From RGIG426 sp045600765 (lineage in GTDB: Bacteria > Bacillota > Clostridia > Oscillospirales > Acutalibacteraceae), in assembly GCA_045600765.1 (NCBI GenBank), contig JAZRYM010000072.1, positions 1 through 26,424 of the forward strand: 26,424 nucleotides of DNA. Direction: 5' to 3'. Made by a program: the position numbers and the translations under genes. Below the pieces are notes generated by a model. It saw nothing but the letters and a program-made list of their open reading frames with translations. It was not told the DNA's origin and ran no database searches. This document shows, in pieces, positions 8,748 to 16,951 of the stretch; the stretch's first letter is position 1, and each line of letters opens with the position of its first letter.

Positions 8748-9602
8748 ATGACCTATCGTGAACTGTATCGCCAACTGATGGCGGGAATGCAAGAAGCCGG
8801 CGTGCCGGATGCGCGGTTTGACGCGAGTTGTCTGCTTGAAGACATCGGCGGCTTGCCGTTTGCTCAGCGGACGCGGTATTGGGGTGAATACGTCCCCGAA
8901 CCCATCCGCTTTGAGGTGGAACGCGCCGCGGCACAGCGTATGGCGGGCCGACCGCTGCAATACATACTCGGCAGTTGGGACTTCTTGGCGCTGACGTTGC
9001 GCGTGGGTGAGGGTGTGCTCATTCCGCGTCCCGAAACGGAACTCTTATGCGAAATCGGTGCCGCCTTTATCCGCAACAGCAGTCGTCCGCACCCGCAGGT
9101 TTTCGATTTGTGCGCCGGTTCGGGGTGTGTGGGACTCGGTATTTGTACCCTCGTCAAAGAAGCGCAGGTCACGGCGGTGGAACTGTCCGAAGCCGCGTGC
9201 TACTACCTGCGCTATAACGTGGCAAATCACCCCGACTGCAACGTGGACATCGTGCAAGCGGATATTTTGACCGATTCGCTCGCTATTCCCGGTATGGCGG
9301 AACTTATCGTGTGCAATCCGCCGTATATCCGCACCGCGGATTTGGCGGGGTTGCAAGGCGAGGTACAGCACGAGCCGCGCTTGGCGCTTGACGGCGACGA
9401 GGACGGTCTTAAATTCTACCGCGGGCTTGCGAAACATTGGGTCAAACGCCTGATGGACGGCGGAATGATGGCGGTGGAAATCGGCGAAGACCAGGGCGAC
9501 GACGTGTCGCGCTTGTTTGTGGAAGCGGGTCTTACGGACGTGCGCGTGTATAAAGACGCGTCCGGCCTTGACCGTGTGGTGACGGGAATTTATTGCCCGT
9601 GA
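8748..9602 (+). CDS. prmC: Release factor glutamine N5-methyltransferase
   Basis: PrmC methylates the glutamine of the GGQ motif in RF1 and RF2 with SAM, which aids translation termination. The SAM-binding segment DLCAGSGCVGLG and the catalytic NPPY (in CNPPYIRTADL) are both present, after the N-terminal helical domain that binds the release factor. Length is 284 aa from ATG 8748. An in-frame GTG at 8739 would overlap the DUF1385 stop and add three residues; I prefer ATG because homologues begin with a similar MTYRE-like sequence and GGGTGA sits just upstream. prfA, a frequent neighbour, is not downstream; the unit ends at the palindromic terminator. Confidence 0.93.
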   Translation: MTYRELYRQLMAGMQEAGVPDARFDASCLLEDIGGLPFAQRTRYWGEYVPEPIRFEVERAAAQRMAGRPLQYILGSWDFLALTLRVGEGVLIPRPETELLCEIGAAFIRNSSRPHPQVFDLCAGSGCVGLGICTLVKEAQVTAVELSEAACYYLRYNVANHPDCNVDIVQADILTDSLAIPGMAELIVCNPPYIRTADLAGLQGEVQHEPRLALDGDEDGLKFYRGLAKHWVKRLMDGGMMAVEIGEDQGDDVSRLFVEAGLTDVRVYKDASGLDRVVTGIYCP

Positions 9603-9615
9603 CGGAGAAAATTAT

Positions 9616-9706
9616 ATAGAAAAAAGACCGCTTGGCCGGGAGCTCGTAAGGTTCGTAAGGAATGTATTCCTTGCGAATTCCCGGCCTTTTGCGGTCTTTT
9701 TTCTAT
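9616..9706. terminator. Large nested palindrome, probable bidirectional terminator between convergent genes
   Basis: The outer arms at 9616-9631 and 9691-9706 (ATAGAAAAAAGACCGC and its exact complement) give 16 bp. An inner stem GGCCGGGA/TCCCGGCC is at 9634-9641 and 9679-9686. The tip is CGTAAGGAAT/ATTCCTTGCG (9654-9663 and 9666-9675, one wobble). The octamer TCGTAAGG occurs twice (9644-9651, 9653-9660), so the tip can pair in two registers. With A- and T-runs on both sides it can terminate both prmC (+) and the minus-strand operon ending at 9711. It is much larger than an ordinary terminator. Confidence 0.85.
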
Positions 9707-9710
9707 TTTT

Positions 9711-12446
9711 TCACATTTCGCGCGTGAAGCGCAACAGTTCGTCGTAAATGCGCTTGCAGTTGTCGTGGTCGGCGTAGGCGAAAAACGCCTCCGCCCGCGC
9801 TTTGTAAACGTCCTCCATCGCGCAGTCGCGTTCCATCGCGGCAATGAGGGTGTCCACCAATTCGTCCTGCGTTTCGCAGACGGGGCCGAATCCCATTTCC
9901 GCTGTGCAAAACGCGCCTTCTTCATAATGCTTCGGTAAACTGTTCGGCAGGTAATAGACGAGCGGTTTGCGCATATAGGCGAAATCGAATTGTACGCCGG
10001 AGTAGTCGGTAATCATCAGCGCCGATTCACGAAAGAGCGTTTCATACGACGTGTCGCCGGTGGCGGCAAGGATTTTTACGGGTGTGTCGTCGCCGAAATC
10101 GCGCAGTTGCGGGCTGACGATGGGGTGAAGCACGTACACGATGTCGTAAGAAAGGCGCTTGGCGGCGGCTAAAAGGCGTTTGTCGTGGATGAGGGCGTCG
10201 TAGGTCTTGAAATAGGCGGAATCGCGAAAATAGGGGTTATAATCGCGTTTTACGCCCTCGTTTTTGCGCACGGTCACCGCCGCTTGCATCCGCCACGTGG
10301 GCGAGAGAAGAAGTTGTTTCTTTTTCGCGTCTTTCAGTCCGTCAAACCGCGGCACGCCGGTGAGTTTCAGTTCGTCGCCCTTGTAATCGTAAATCGGGCG
10401 GGAAAGATTGTCGATTTCAATCGGTGCGGCGCAGAAATAGCGCACCGTGTTGTCGCGCAGGCGGTTTTGCGCCGCGGCGATGTTTTGCACCGACAACCCG
10501 TGTTGCACGCACGCGGTTCCGAAATGGAGTAGGTCGCGCAAATAGGCGGACGTTTCCTCCGACAAGTGGTTGACCTCCATCACGGTGGAGTTGGAAGCGA
10601 CCACCACGTCGGCGTTGAGAAACGCCATATAGTGCCGCAAGGTGTTGCGGTAGGTCGGGCGCAGTCCGTCCGCTTTGAGTGCCGCCGCTTCGGGCGCGTG
10701 TTTGTCGATGAGATAGGTTTTGTAAATCCCGTCACGTTGCGGTTTCGCAAAGCGATAAAGGTATTCGGCATTATCGCCGCCTTTGTAGATTTTATCGAGG
10801 AAGAACCACACGGTTTTTCCTTTCCAGTAAGGGCGGGTGAGCCAGTAGGCGCCGCGCATGGCGAGCATCGCAAGCGCGCGCTTTTTGCCGCTTTTGAGCA
10901 TTTCGCACGCAAGCGCCAGTTCGCGCCCGATGCCGGAAAGAGGCTTGTTTTTTACAAACCGCAGGGACAGCGTTTCTTTGTCATAACGGCACACGCGGTC
11001 GGCAAACCGCCATGTCGCGTGTTTCAGCGTTTCGGTGAGTTTCGCAAAATGGGACGGGAAAACGAGGGGGAGCGGGTAGAATTTGCCCTCGAATTCCAGT
11101 TCGAAATGCACGTCGCCGGCGGCTTTCACCGCGTCGTAGGGGAGCGAAACGGAAAAAGCGGCTTGCTTAAACGCGGCTTTTCCGAAATATTTGGTCAGCG
11201 CAAACCGCCCGCACGGGGTCGGCATAAACGCCTTGTCGCCGACACATACGCGCAAGGTTGCCGCGCTTCCGTAGACGTTGGCAATGGTGCCGTCGAGGTC
11301 GAGTGTGTCGCCCGAAAACGCCAAGCGCTGGACGTTGACGGGAGTCATCATAGAGTTGGCAAAGGGTGCGCACCCTTTTTGCGGCAGGGTCAAAAGCAGT
11401 TGCCCGCCCATCGCGGACAGCGCCATTTCTTCGGTAAAACAACGGTGTTTCAGTTGCAAAAACATCACTTTCCGCGAAAACGCGAGTGCATCGCCGTCCG
11501 GCAACACGCGGTCAATCGTCTCGTCGTCCACAAAATCGAGTACGGCGGAAAAGCGTTCTTGCTCCGTTTCTGCTTCGTCGGAAGCGAGGACGCGGCGGTT
11601 GCGGTTGTCGCGGTTCGCCTCGGCTTTGCACAAGAGGAGATAGGTTGCCGCCGCCTGCAAAAAGGCGGGGACAAAGCCGCGCTCTTTTTTCACGGATTTG
11701 AGAAGCGGCAACAACCATTCGTCGATTTCGCGCACGTACCAGTCGCGCGCGTACACACCGGAAAACACCTCAAAATGCGGGTCATAGGGTGTCGCGTAGG
11801 TGTAGATTACCTCGTCCGCGGCGAGGAGCAAGCCGTGCTTTGCAAGCAGGCGAAAGAGCAAATCCTGCGCGCCCGCCTCGTCCGAGAGCGTTTCGTCCAT
11901 GGAGAATTTTTCGAGGGTGGGCAGGAAAAAGAGCACACCGTAAAGGGTGAGCGGGAAGCGAAGCGCCACCGGCTTTTTGCCGCGCAAATCCACTCCGACG
12001 GTGCGTTTGCCGGCGGAAAAGCGGTCGGTTGCGCCGCTTTCAAAGCGGTGTTTCGGGCAAATCAGCGGAATGTCGGGGAGTTTCGGGAGTTTTTCTTCCT
12101 CCTCGTCTTCCAGCAGTTCGTCGTCCACGTTCACGCGGTCGGCGAAACGGAGCATTTTTTCAAAATAGGTTTTCGGAAAACGGTCGCCCGCTTTCAAAAC
12201 GGCGAGGTAGTCGCTCTCGGCATCCGCTTTGGCGGCGTTAAACACGGCGGCAAGTGTGCCCGCAAGCGCGGTTGCATCGTGCGATGCCGCGTATTCGTCG
12301 AAAACGGGGCTGTTTTGCCCGCTTACGGCGAGGAGAGGGGTAAGTTTTGCTCGCGCGGTTTGCGCCTCAAATGCCGCCAAAAGCGCGGCGTTTTGCGTTT
12401 CGCTCTCGCCGGCAAGCAACAACACCGTTATCCGTTCGCCGCTCAT
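9711..12446 (-). CDS. Large CDP-glycerol glycerophosphotransferase family protein (TagF-like C-terminus)
   Basis: This 911-aa protein has three parts. An N-terminal region (about 1-270) resembles a degenerate GT2 fold, with LKAGDRFP in place of a clear DxD and an acidic DELLEDEEEE stretch. A beta-rich middle region follows. The C-terminal part, from about residue 540, is a CDP-glycerol:poly(glycerophosphate) transferase domain with VQHG (near 647), VLHPIV and ITDYSGVQFDFAY (near 815). The family moves polyol phosphate from a CDP-polyol onto a growing wall polymer at the cytoplasmic membrane face. The start is ATG 12446, overlapping the upstream SDR stop as ATGA after TTGGAGGA; a longer frame further upstream overlaps the SDR gene and is rejected. 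The polyol used is not known. Confidence 0.85.
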   Translation of the reverse strand: MSGERITVLLLAGESETQNAALLAAFEAQTARAKLTPLLAVSGQNSPVFDEYAASHDATALAGTLAAVFNAAKADAESDYLAVLKAGDRFPKTYFEKMLRFADRVNVDDELLEDEEEEKLPKLPDIPLICPKHRFESGATDRFSAGKRTVGVDLRGKKPVALRFPLTLYGVLFFLPTLEKFSMDETLSDEAGAQDLLFRLLAKHGLLLAADEVIYTYATPYDPHFEVFSGVYARDWYVREIDEWLLPLLKSVKKERGFVPAFLQAAATYLLLCKAEANRDNRNRRVLASDEAETEQERFSAVLDFVDDETIDRVLPDGDALAFSRKVMFLQLKHRCFTEEMALSAMGGQLLLTLPQKGCAPFANSMMTPVNVQRLAFSGDTLDLDGTIANVYGSAATLRVCVGDKAFMPTPCGRFALTKYFGKAAFKQAAFSVSLPYDAVKAAGDVHFELEFEGKFYPLPLVFPSHFAKLTETLKHATWRFADRVCRYDKETLSLRFVKNKPLSGIGRELALACEMLKSGKKRALAMLAMRGAYWLTRPYWKGKTVWFFLDKIYKGGDNAEYLYRFAKPQRDGIYKTYLIDKHAPEAAALKADGLRPTYRNTLRHYMAFLNADVVVASNSTVMEVNHLSEETSAYLRDLLHFGTACVQHGLSVQNIAAAQNRLRDNTVRYFCAAPIEIDNLSRPIYDYKGDELKLTGVPRFDGLKDAKKKQLLLSPTWRMQAAVTVRKNEGVKRDYNPYFRDSAYFKTYDALIHDKRLLAAAKRLSYDIVYVLHPIVSPQLRDFGDDTPVKILAATGDTSYETLFRESALMITDYSGVQFDFAYMRKPLVYYLPNSLPKHYEEGAFCTAEMGFGPVCETQDELVDTLIAAMERDCAMEDVYKARAEAFFAYADHDNCKRIYDELLRFTREM

Positions 12447-13516
12447 ACCGATTCCTCCAAGATAGCCACCGTGCGGCGAATACCGTCCGCAATGTCCGTT
12501 TCGGCGGTAAAGCCCAACGCTTTCAACTTCGTACAATCGAGGATTTCGGGCGTTTTGGCAAAGGTTTTCGGCGGTTCCGCCTCGTCGGCGGGGTTCGCAA
12601 ACGAAAGGGTGAGCCCGCGTTCGGGGAAAGCGGCGACGGCGAGTTTGGCAAAATCGCGGATGGTCACGTTGGAGCGGTCGTCCGCGATGTTGTAGACTTC
12701 GCCCGGCTCGCCCGAAAGGAGCACCGCGAGGAATGCCGCCGCGGTGTCCGCTACATAGCAAAAGGAGCGGTACGCCGCACCGTTGCTTTTCAGCAAGATG
12801 TTTTCGCGGCGCACGACGTTCGCGATAAACTGCGCCCACACGCGGTCGTCGTTAAGACTGCACGCGCCGTAGATGTAGGCGGGACGCACCAGTTTGACGG
12901 GTGTACCGAACTGGTGAACATAGGCGTTTGCCAGCGTTTCGGTGGCGCGCTTGCCCTCGGCATAGCAATTTTTATAGGTGGTGAAATCGAGCTGTCCGTT
13001 GGTTGCTTCGGTCATCACGTCGCCGGAAAAGACGTCGCCGTAGACTTTCAGGCTGGATGCGCAAAGCACGCTTTCCACCGCGTTTTGTTGCGCATAGCGC
13101 AGGACGTTTTCGGTGCCCACCGTGTTGGTAAGCAGGGTGCCCACCGGGTTTTGCTCGTACTGAATCGCGCTGGCGGGACTGGCGGCGTGAATGACGAAAT
13201 CCGCGCGCGGCAAGTCGGCGGGAAGCGCACACACGTCGCCCGAAAGCAAGGTCAACTCGTCGCGGTCGGCGGCATCGCCGAACACGGCACGCGCTTTTTC
13301 CGCATTGTGGACGAACGCGATGACGCGAATGTGATCGCCGTAAAGGTCGTTGCGCGCGAGCACGGCGAGGGTGATATACCGCCCGATAAGCCCGGCGGCG
13401 CCGGTGAGAAGCAGGGTTTTGCCCGCTAATTTTTCCCACGGCAAAGCCCGCTTCGCAACGGACAACACGTCCGCATACAAAGCGGGTTTCAGCAAATCTT
13501 TCAAAGGCGTAGTCAT
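12443..13516 (-). CDS. Extended SDR, NAD-dependent epimerase/dehydratase family
   Basis: The 357-aa protein has the Rossmann motif TGAAGLIG (near residues 38-45), the HAASPAS segment, a catalytic-type YAEGK (Tyr...Lys) and the family RPAYIYG segment. It should act on a nucleotide-linked or phosphorylated sugar with NAD(P). It lies between a cytidylyltransferase gene and a CDP-polyol transferase gene and overlaps the latter by ATGA, so its substrate is probably a sugar or polyol precursor of the same polymer. Classical TarJ, the ribitol-5-phosphate dehydrogenase, is a medium-chain dehydrogenase, so this is a different enzyme type. The start is ATG 13516 with AAAGGA upstream. Exact reaction unknown. 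Confidence 0.88.
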   Translation of the reverse strand: MTTPLKDLLKPALYADVLSVAKRALPWEKLAGKTLLLTGAAGLIGRYITLAVLARNDLYGDHIRVIAFVHNAEKARAVFGDAADRDELTLLSGDVCALPADLPRADFVIHAASPASAIQYEQNPVGTLLTNTVGTENVLRYAQQNAVESVLCASSLKVYGDVFSGDVMTEATNGQLDFTTYKNCYAEGKRATETLANAYVHQFGTPVKLVRPAYIYGACSLNDDRVWAQFIANVVRRENILLKSNGAAYRSFCYVADTAAAFLAVLLSGEPGEVYNIADDRSNVTIRDFAKLAVAAFPERGLTLSFANPADEAEPPKTFAKTPEILDCTKLKALGFTAETDIADGIRRTVAILEESV

Positions 13517-13543
13517 CGGTCGTTCGTCCTTTCCGAAAGAAAA

Positions 13544-14293
13544 TTACAGCCCGTGCGAAGCGGCGTTTTCGCTGTCGGCGAGTTCCGCTTCGTGGCGTTT
13601 TTTGTATTCATAGCGGGATTTTAACACGTGTAGGTCGTAGTCGGTGGTGACTTTGATGTTGTCTTGGTCGCCCGGCACCAAATGAATTTCCTCGCCGAGG
13701 GAGATAAACAGCTCACTCGACGACACGGGCGCGGGAAGGGCGCGGCGTTCCACCTCGCCGTGCGCCCACAAGATGCGCGAGAGACGATAGCCTTGCGGCG
13801 CCTGCGTGACAAACATTTCGGAACGCGGCATTGCCACACGGCAAGTCTCGCCGTCGGCGCTTTGGAGCACCGAATCAATGCTCGGAACGCAGGGGACAGC
13901 GGTGCCGAATTGTCGCGCGGTGGCGATACATTGCGAAATAAGCCCGTTTGTAAGCACGGGACGCACCCCGTCCGAAATGAGCACCACGTCGTCGTCCGCC
14001 ATCGGTTCGGCGGCTTTCAAAAGCCCGTTGTGGATGGATTCATAGCCGTTTTTGCCACCCGGGACAACGGCGGTGATTTTCGGGATACCGAATTGCGCGA
14101 TAAGCTCCTCCAAATGGGGAATCCAATCGGCAAGGCAGGCGACCACAATCGCGTCCACCTCGGGGTGAAAGGCAAATTTTTCAAGGGTGCGGATGATGAT
14201 GGGCTTGCCGTCCACTTCCAAGAACTGTTTCGGCTTGTCCGCCGATTTCAGGCGCACGCCGGTACCGCCGGCAAAAATCACCACAGAAACCAT
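13544..14293 (-). CDS. IspD/TarI-type cytidylyltransferase
   Basis: The 249-aa nucleotidyltransferase has the CTP-binding signature FAGGTGVRLKSADKPKQF at the N-terminus, SDGVRPVL in the middle, TQAPQGY and a DNIKVTTDYDL end. Family members couple CTP to a phosphorylated polyol or methylerythritol. The DGVRP variant (instead of the DAARP typical of IspD), and its place between a CDP-glycerol-transferase gene and an SDR gene, favour a polyol-phosphate (TarI-like) role over isoprenoid synthesis; this is inference. It has an excellent ribosome-binding site (AAGGAGG, 7 nt before ATG 14293) and is 12 nt behind the previous gene. It is the second of two such enzymes in the operon. Confidence 0.87.
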   Translation of the reverse strand: MVSVVIFAGGTGVRLKSADKPKQFLEVDGKPIIIRTLEKFAFHPEVDAIVVACLADWIPHLEELIAQFGIPKITAVVPGGKNGYESIHNGLLKAAEPMADDDVVLISDGVRPVLTNGLISQCIATARQFGTAVPCVPSIDSVLQSADGETCRVAMPRSEMFVTQAPQGYRLSRILWAHGEVERRALPAPVSSSELFISLGEEIHLVPGDQDNIKVTTDYDLHVLKSRYEYKKRHEAELADSENAASHGL

Positions 14294-14305
14294 CGTCTAT
14301 CCTCC

Positions 14306-15451
14306 TTATCGTGCTTGCTTCAAAATAAACTCACAAAGCGTTTCGGCGGCACGGCCGCTTTCGCGGCTGCCCAGTTCCGAAAGATGCGCTTTGACTGCTT
14401 GTTTGTAAGCGGCATCGTCAAATTGCGATATGTTTTGTGCCAGTTCCGCCGTCGTTTCGGCGAGAGGGAACGGCCAACGGCGAATATCGAGGTAAAAATC
14501 TCGTTCGCACCGGTAATCGCGCAGGTCGGGCGCATACAAAAAGCAGGGTTTTTCGGTCAGCGAAAAGTCCCAAACGCAGGACGAATAGTCGGACACGAGC
14601 ACGTCCGCCGCACAGAGCAGGTCTTGCATATCGGGGTAGGCGGTCACGTCCAGCGCGGTGTTGGCGGTGGCGGGACTCGCCATATAGTGGGTGCGGACGA
14701 GCACCTTATAGCCCGGAAACCGGCTTTGGAGCGCGGTTTTCACCGCGCTGTCTTCAAACCACATTTCGTCCGTGTCGCTGTGCTCGCGGAAGGTGGGTGC
14801 AAAGAGGAGAAGCGGCGTTTCTTCATCCAGTCCGTAAAACGCGCGCACCTTGCGATTGGCAGCCTCGCGCGCGGCGGGGTCGAGGAGCACGTCGTTGCGG
14901 GCAAGTCCCGTTTCCATTACGTCGCCCGTGTAGCCGAACGCGCCGCGGATGACCGTCTCGGTAAAGGTAGTGGAGCCGGAGGTGAAAAGGTCGATATGGC
15001 GTGCAATGCGGCGCAGACGGCGGTGATAACCCGCCGTCTCGTCCGGCACGTCGTGCCCGACTTTCTTATACAGCCCGCACCCGTGCCACGTCTGCACCAC
15101 CGTTTGGCGTTTGCGGAAAGGGAGGTACGAACAGCCGGTCAGGTCGTTTAGCACCACCACGTCGGCGGTCAAAATGCGGTAAAAATAGGGCAGGGTGTTG
15201 TACCCGACCGCCTTAAATCCCTGCGTTTTAAGGGCTTCGCGGGTTTTCTTGTCGCGCGCGCACCATTCGATTTTGAAACGGTCGCCGTACTGCTCGTGCA
15301 ATTTGCGGCACACCGCTTCGGGGTTGCAGGTCACGCGCTTGCCCGCATAGGCGGAAAAAAAGACAGTCCGTGCACGAACGGGGCATAGGCGAACGAGGTG
15401 CAGGCATCCGTAAAGAGCCTCCACCGCCGCACTTTTGAGCCAGTCGCGCAC
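14306..15451 (-). CDS. CDP-glycerol glycerophosphotransferase family protein (TagB/TagF-like)
   Basis: At 381 aa this is the size of a single-domain TagB-like transferase. Visible marks are QTWHGCGLYKK (the catalytic-type HG histidine), LFAPTFRE, and VSDYSSCVWDFSL with EKPCFLY, the CDP-polyol-binding region. The hydrophobic N-terminus suggests membrane association. By family it primes or extends a polyol-phosphate chain on a lipid-linked sugar. It starts at GTG 15451, preceded by TTTGGAGGGA. It lies between two cytidylyltransferase genes, which supports use of a CDP-linked substrate made in the same operon. Whether it adds the first unit (TagB) or several units (TagF) cannot be decided here. 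Confidence 0.88.
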   Translation of the reverse strand: MRDWLKSAAVEALYGCLHLVRLCPVRARTVFFSAYAGKRVTCNPEAVCRKLHEQYGDRFKIEWCARDKKTREALKTQGFKAVGYNTLPYFYRILTADVVVLNDLTGCSYLPFRKRQTVVQTWHGCGLYKKVGHDVPDETAGYHRRLRRIARHIDLFTSGSTTFTETVIRGAFGYTGDVMETGLARNDVLLDPAAREAANRKVRAFYGLDEETPLLLFAPTFREHSDTDEMWFEDSAVKTALQSRFPGYKVLVRTHYMASPATANTALDVTAYPDMQDLLCAADVLVSDYSSCVWDFSLTEKPCFLYAPDLRDYRCERDFYLDIRRWPFPLAETTAELAQNISQFDDAAYKQAVKAHLSELGSRESGRAAETLCEFILKQAR

Positions 15452-15489
15452 GGAAATCCCTCCAAATTTTTGGTTTTGTTTTCGCGGGG

Positions 15490-16203
15490 TTAGTCGCCCG
15501 CAAGCGCCGTCAATACGGCGAAATCTTCGGGGTAGGTGAGTTTGAGCAGTCGGCGGTCGCCCTCAACGAGTGCCACCGGCTCCGTCGGTAAAAACGCGCG
15601 GATGACACCGCAATCGTCGGTGCACGCCGCCAAAACGGCGGGGTCGAGGTGGGCATACGCCTCCGCAAGAGTGTAAAGGTCAAAACCTTGCGGGGTTTGC
15701 ACCTGCCACAACGTCTTGCGGTCGGGAACGGCGGCCATCGTTTCGCCGTTTTCGGTCACGGCAATCGTGTCGGTGACCGGGAGCGCGGCGGTCGCCGCGC
15801 GGTAGGTTTGAAGTGCGTCGCAAAGGCGCGCAATCACGTCATCGGAAAGTAAGGGACGGGCGGCATCGTGCAACAGTATAGTATCGTAAGAGCCGCTTGT
15901 CGCAACGGTTAGCGCCGCTTTAACCGAGTCTTGCCGTTCGGCACCGCCGCACACAACCGCCACCGTTTTGGTTACACCGAAGCGGGCGAGGGTCGCGGCA
16001 ATTTCGTCCTCTTTTCCGGCGGGGACGACAACGGCGATACCGTCGATGCGGTCGCTTTGTTCAAAGGCGAGAACCGCATGGAGAAACACGGGTTTTCCCG
16101 CAAGTTCCAAAAACTGTTTGGGCGTTTCAGATGTAAAGCGGTTGCCCTTGCCACCTGCCAACACCACGCCGAGCGTCTTTTTGACGCGCTTATTTTCCGC
16201 CAT
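15490..16203 (-). CDS. ispD: IspD-type cytidylyltransferase (2-C-methyl-D-erythritol 4-phosphate cytidylyltransferase or polyol-phosphate homologue)
   Basis: The 237-aa protein carries VVLAGGKGNRFTSETPKQF, HDAARPLLS, PVTDTI, QTPQGF and the C-terminal LKLTYPEDF, all close to genuine IspD. IspD makes CDP-methylerythritol in the MEP isoprenoid pathway, and TarI makes CDP-ribitol; both share this fold. The position inside a polysaccharide operon argues for a CDP-polyol role, while the DAARP motif argues for IspD, so the symbol is tentative. The start is set at ATG 16203, overlapping the ATPase gene by 14 nt; a TTG at 16212 is also in frame. No strong ribosome-binding site is visible, so translation may be coupled to the ATPase gene. 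Confidence 0.85.
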   Translation of the reverse strand: MAENKRVKKTLGVVLAGGKGNRFTSETPKQFLELAGKPVFLHAVLAFEQSDRIDGIAVVVPAGKEDEIAATLARFGVTKTVAVVCGGAERQDSVKAALTVATSGSYDTILLHDAARPLLSDDVIARLCDALQTYRAATAALPVTDTIAVTENGETMAAVPDRKTLWQVQTPQGFDLYTLAEAYAHLDPAVLAACTDDCGVIRAFLPTEPVALVEGDRRLLKLTYPEDFAVLTALAGD

Positions 16204-16939
16204 ACAGTTCAAACGCTTTCTCTACGTCGCCATCGTACATAACTGTGCCTTTTTTCAGGTAAATCGCGCGGTTGCACACCTCGCGCACGCTGTCAATCGA
16301 GTGGCTGACGAACAAGACGGTTACGCCGTTTTTGATGAGTTCGGCGATTTTGGCTTTGCATTTTTTACGAAACGCGGCATCGCCCACCGAAAGGGCTTCG
16401 TCCACCACGAGGATGTCCGGCTTCGTGTTGATATTGATGGCGAAACCGAGGCGCATTTTCATACCGCTTGAAAAGGTGCGTACCGGTTGGTCGATGTAGT
16501 CGCCGAGGTCGGCAAACTTAATGATATTGTCCTCAATCTCGCGGATTTGGTTGTCTTTAAGACCGAGCAGGTAGCCTTTGAGGTAGATATTCTCCCGTCC
16601 GGTCATTTCCTGCGAGAAACCGGCGGTCAATTCCAAAAGCGCCGCCACCTGACCGCGCACCGTCACTTCACCGGTGGTGGGGAAGGTGACGCCGGTCACC
16701 ATTTTGAGCAGGGTGGATTTACCCGCGCCGTTGGAGCCGATAATGCCGATGGATTCGCCGCGATTCACCTTAAACGAGACGTCGTTAAAGGCGCGGTTGG
16801 TTTTCAGTTTTTTGCTCTTATGAAACAGCGAGAAAAACCGCTCTTTATCGTTGCGATAGAGGGTGTAGACTTTGGAAACGTGGTCAAATTCGATAATCGG
16901 TAATTCCTGCGCCGTAGCGACCGTTTTGTTGTCTTCCAT
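16190..16939 (-). CDS. ABC transporter ATP-binding protein, polysaccharide/teichoic acid export type
   Basis: The 249-aa ATPase has Walker A GSNGAGKST (68-76), the signature SSGMKMR from 157 and Walker B ILVVDE (176-181), followed by the family segment ALSVGDAAF. This signature set is typical of TagH, Wzt and RfbE-like exporters rather than importers. It lacks the C-terminal carbohydrate-binding domain of some Wzt proteins and the long extension of B. subtilis TagH, so it is the minimal form. It starts at ATG 16939 after GGAGGCG, 12 nt behind the permease. With that permease it should flip or export a lipid-linked wall polymer. Confidence 0.92.
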   Translation of the reverse strand: MEDNKTVATAQELPIIEFDHVSKVYTLYRNDKERFFSLFHKSKKLKTNRAFNDVSFKVNRGESIGIIGSNGAGKSTLLKMVTGVTFPTTGEVTVRGQVAALLELTAGFSQEMTGRENIYLKGYLLGLKDNQIREIEDNIIKFADLGDYIDQPVRTFSSGMKMRLGFAININTKPDILVVDEALSVGDAAFRKKCKAKIAELIKNGVTVLFVSHSIDSVREVCNRAIYLKKGTVMYDGDVEKAFELYGGK

Positions 16940-16951
16940 ACCGTCGCCTCC

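Noticed and set aside
9644..9660. Possible short CRISPR-like direct repeat (TCGTAAGG twice)
   Set aside because: Only two 8-nt copies spaced 9 nt apart within a palindrome; no spacer array or cas genes.
10566..12695. Very long open frame on the + strand (709 codons) opposite the TagF-like gene
   Set aside because: It lies antisense to a gene with clear motifs and a strong ribosome-binding site; its product is rich in Arg, His, Gly and Phe with no domains, as expected from reverse reading of biased codons.
12447..12839. N-terminal extension of the TagF-like frame to 12839
   Set aside because: Overlaps the SDR gene in another frame, while ATG 12446 has an ideal ribosome-binding site and an ATGA junction with the SDR stop.
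12347..13429. 360-codon + strand frame opposite the SDR gene
   Set aside because: Shadow of the SDR and transferase genes; low-complexity basic product.
13664..15151. 495-codon + strand frame opposite the cytidylyltransferase and TagB-like genes
   Set aside because: Crosses two well-supported minus-strand genes and has no recognisable domain or start signal.
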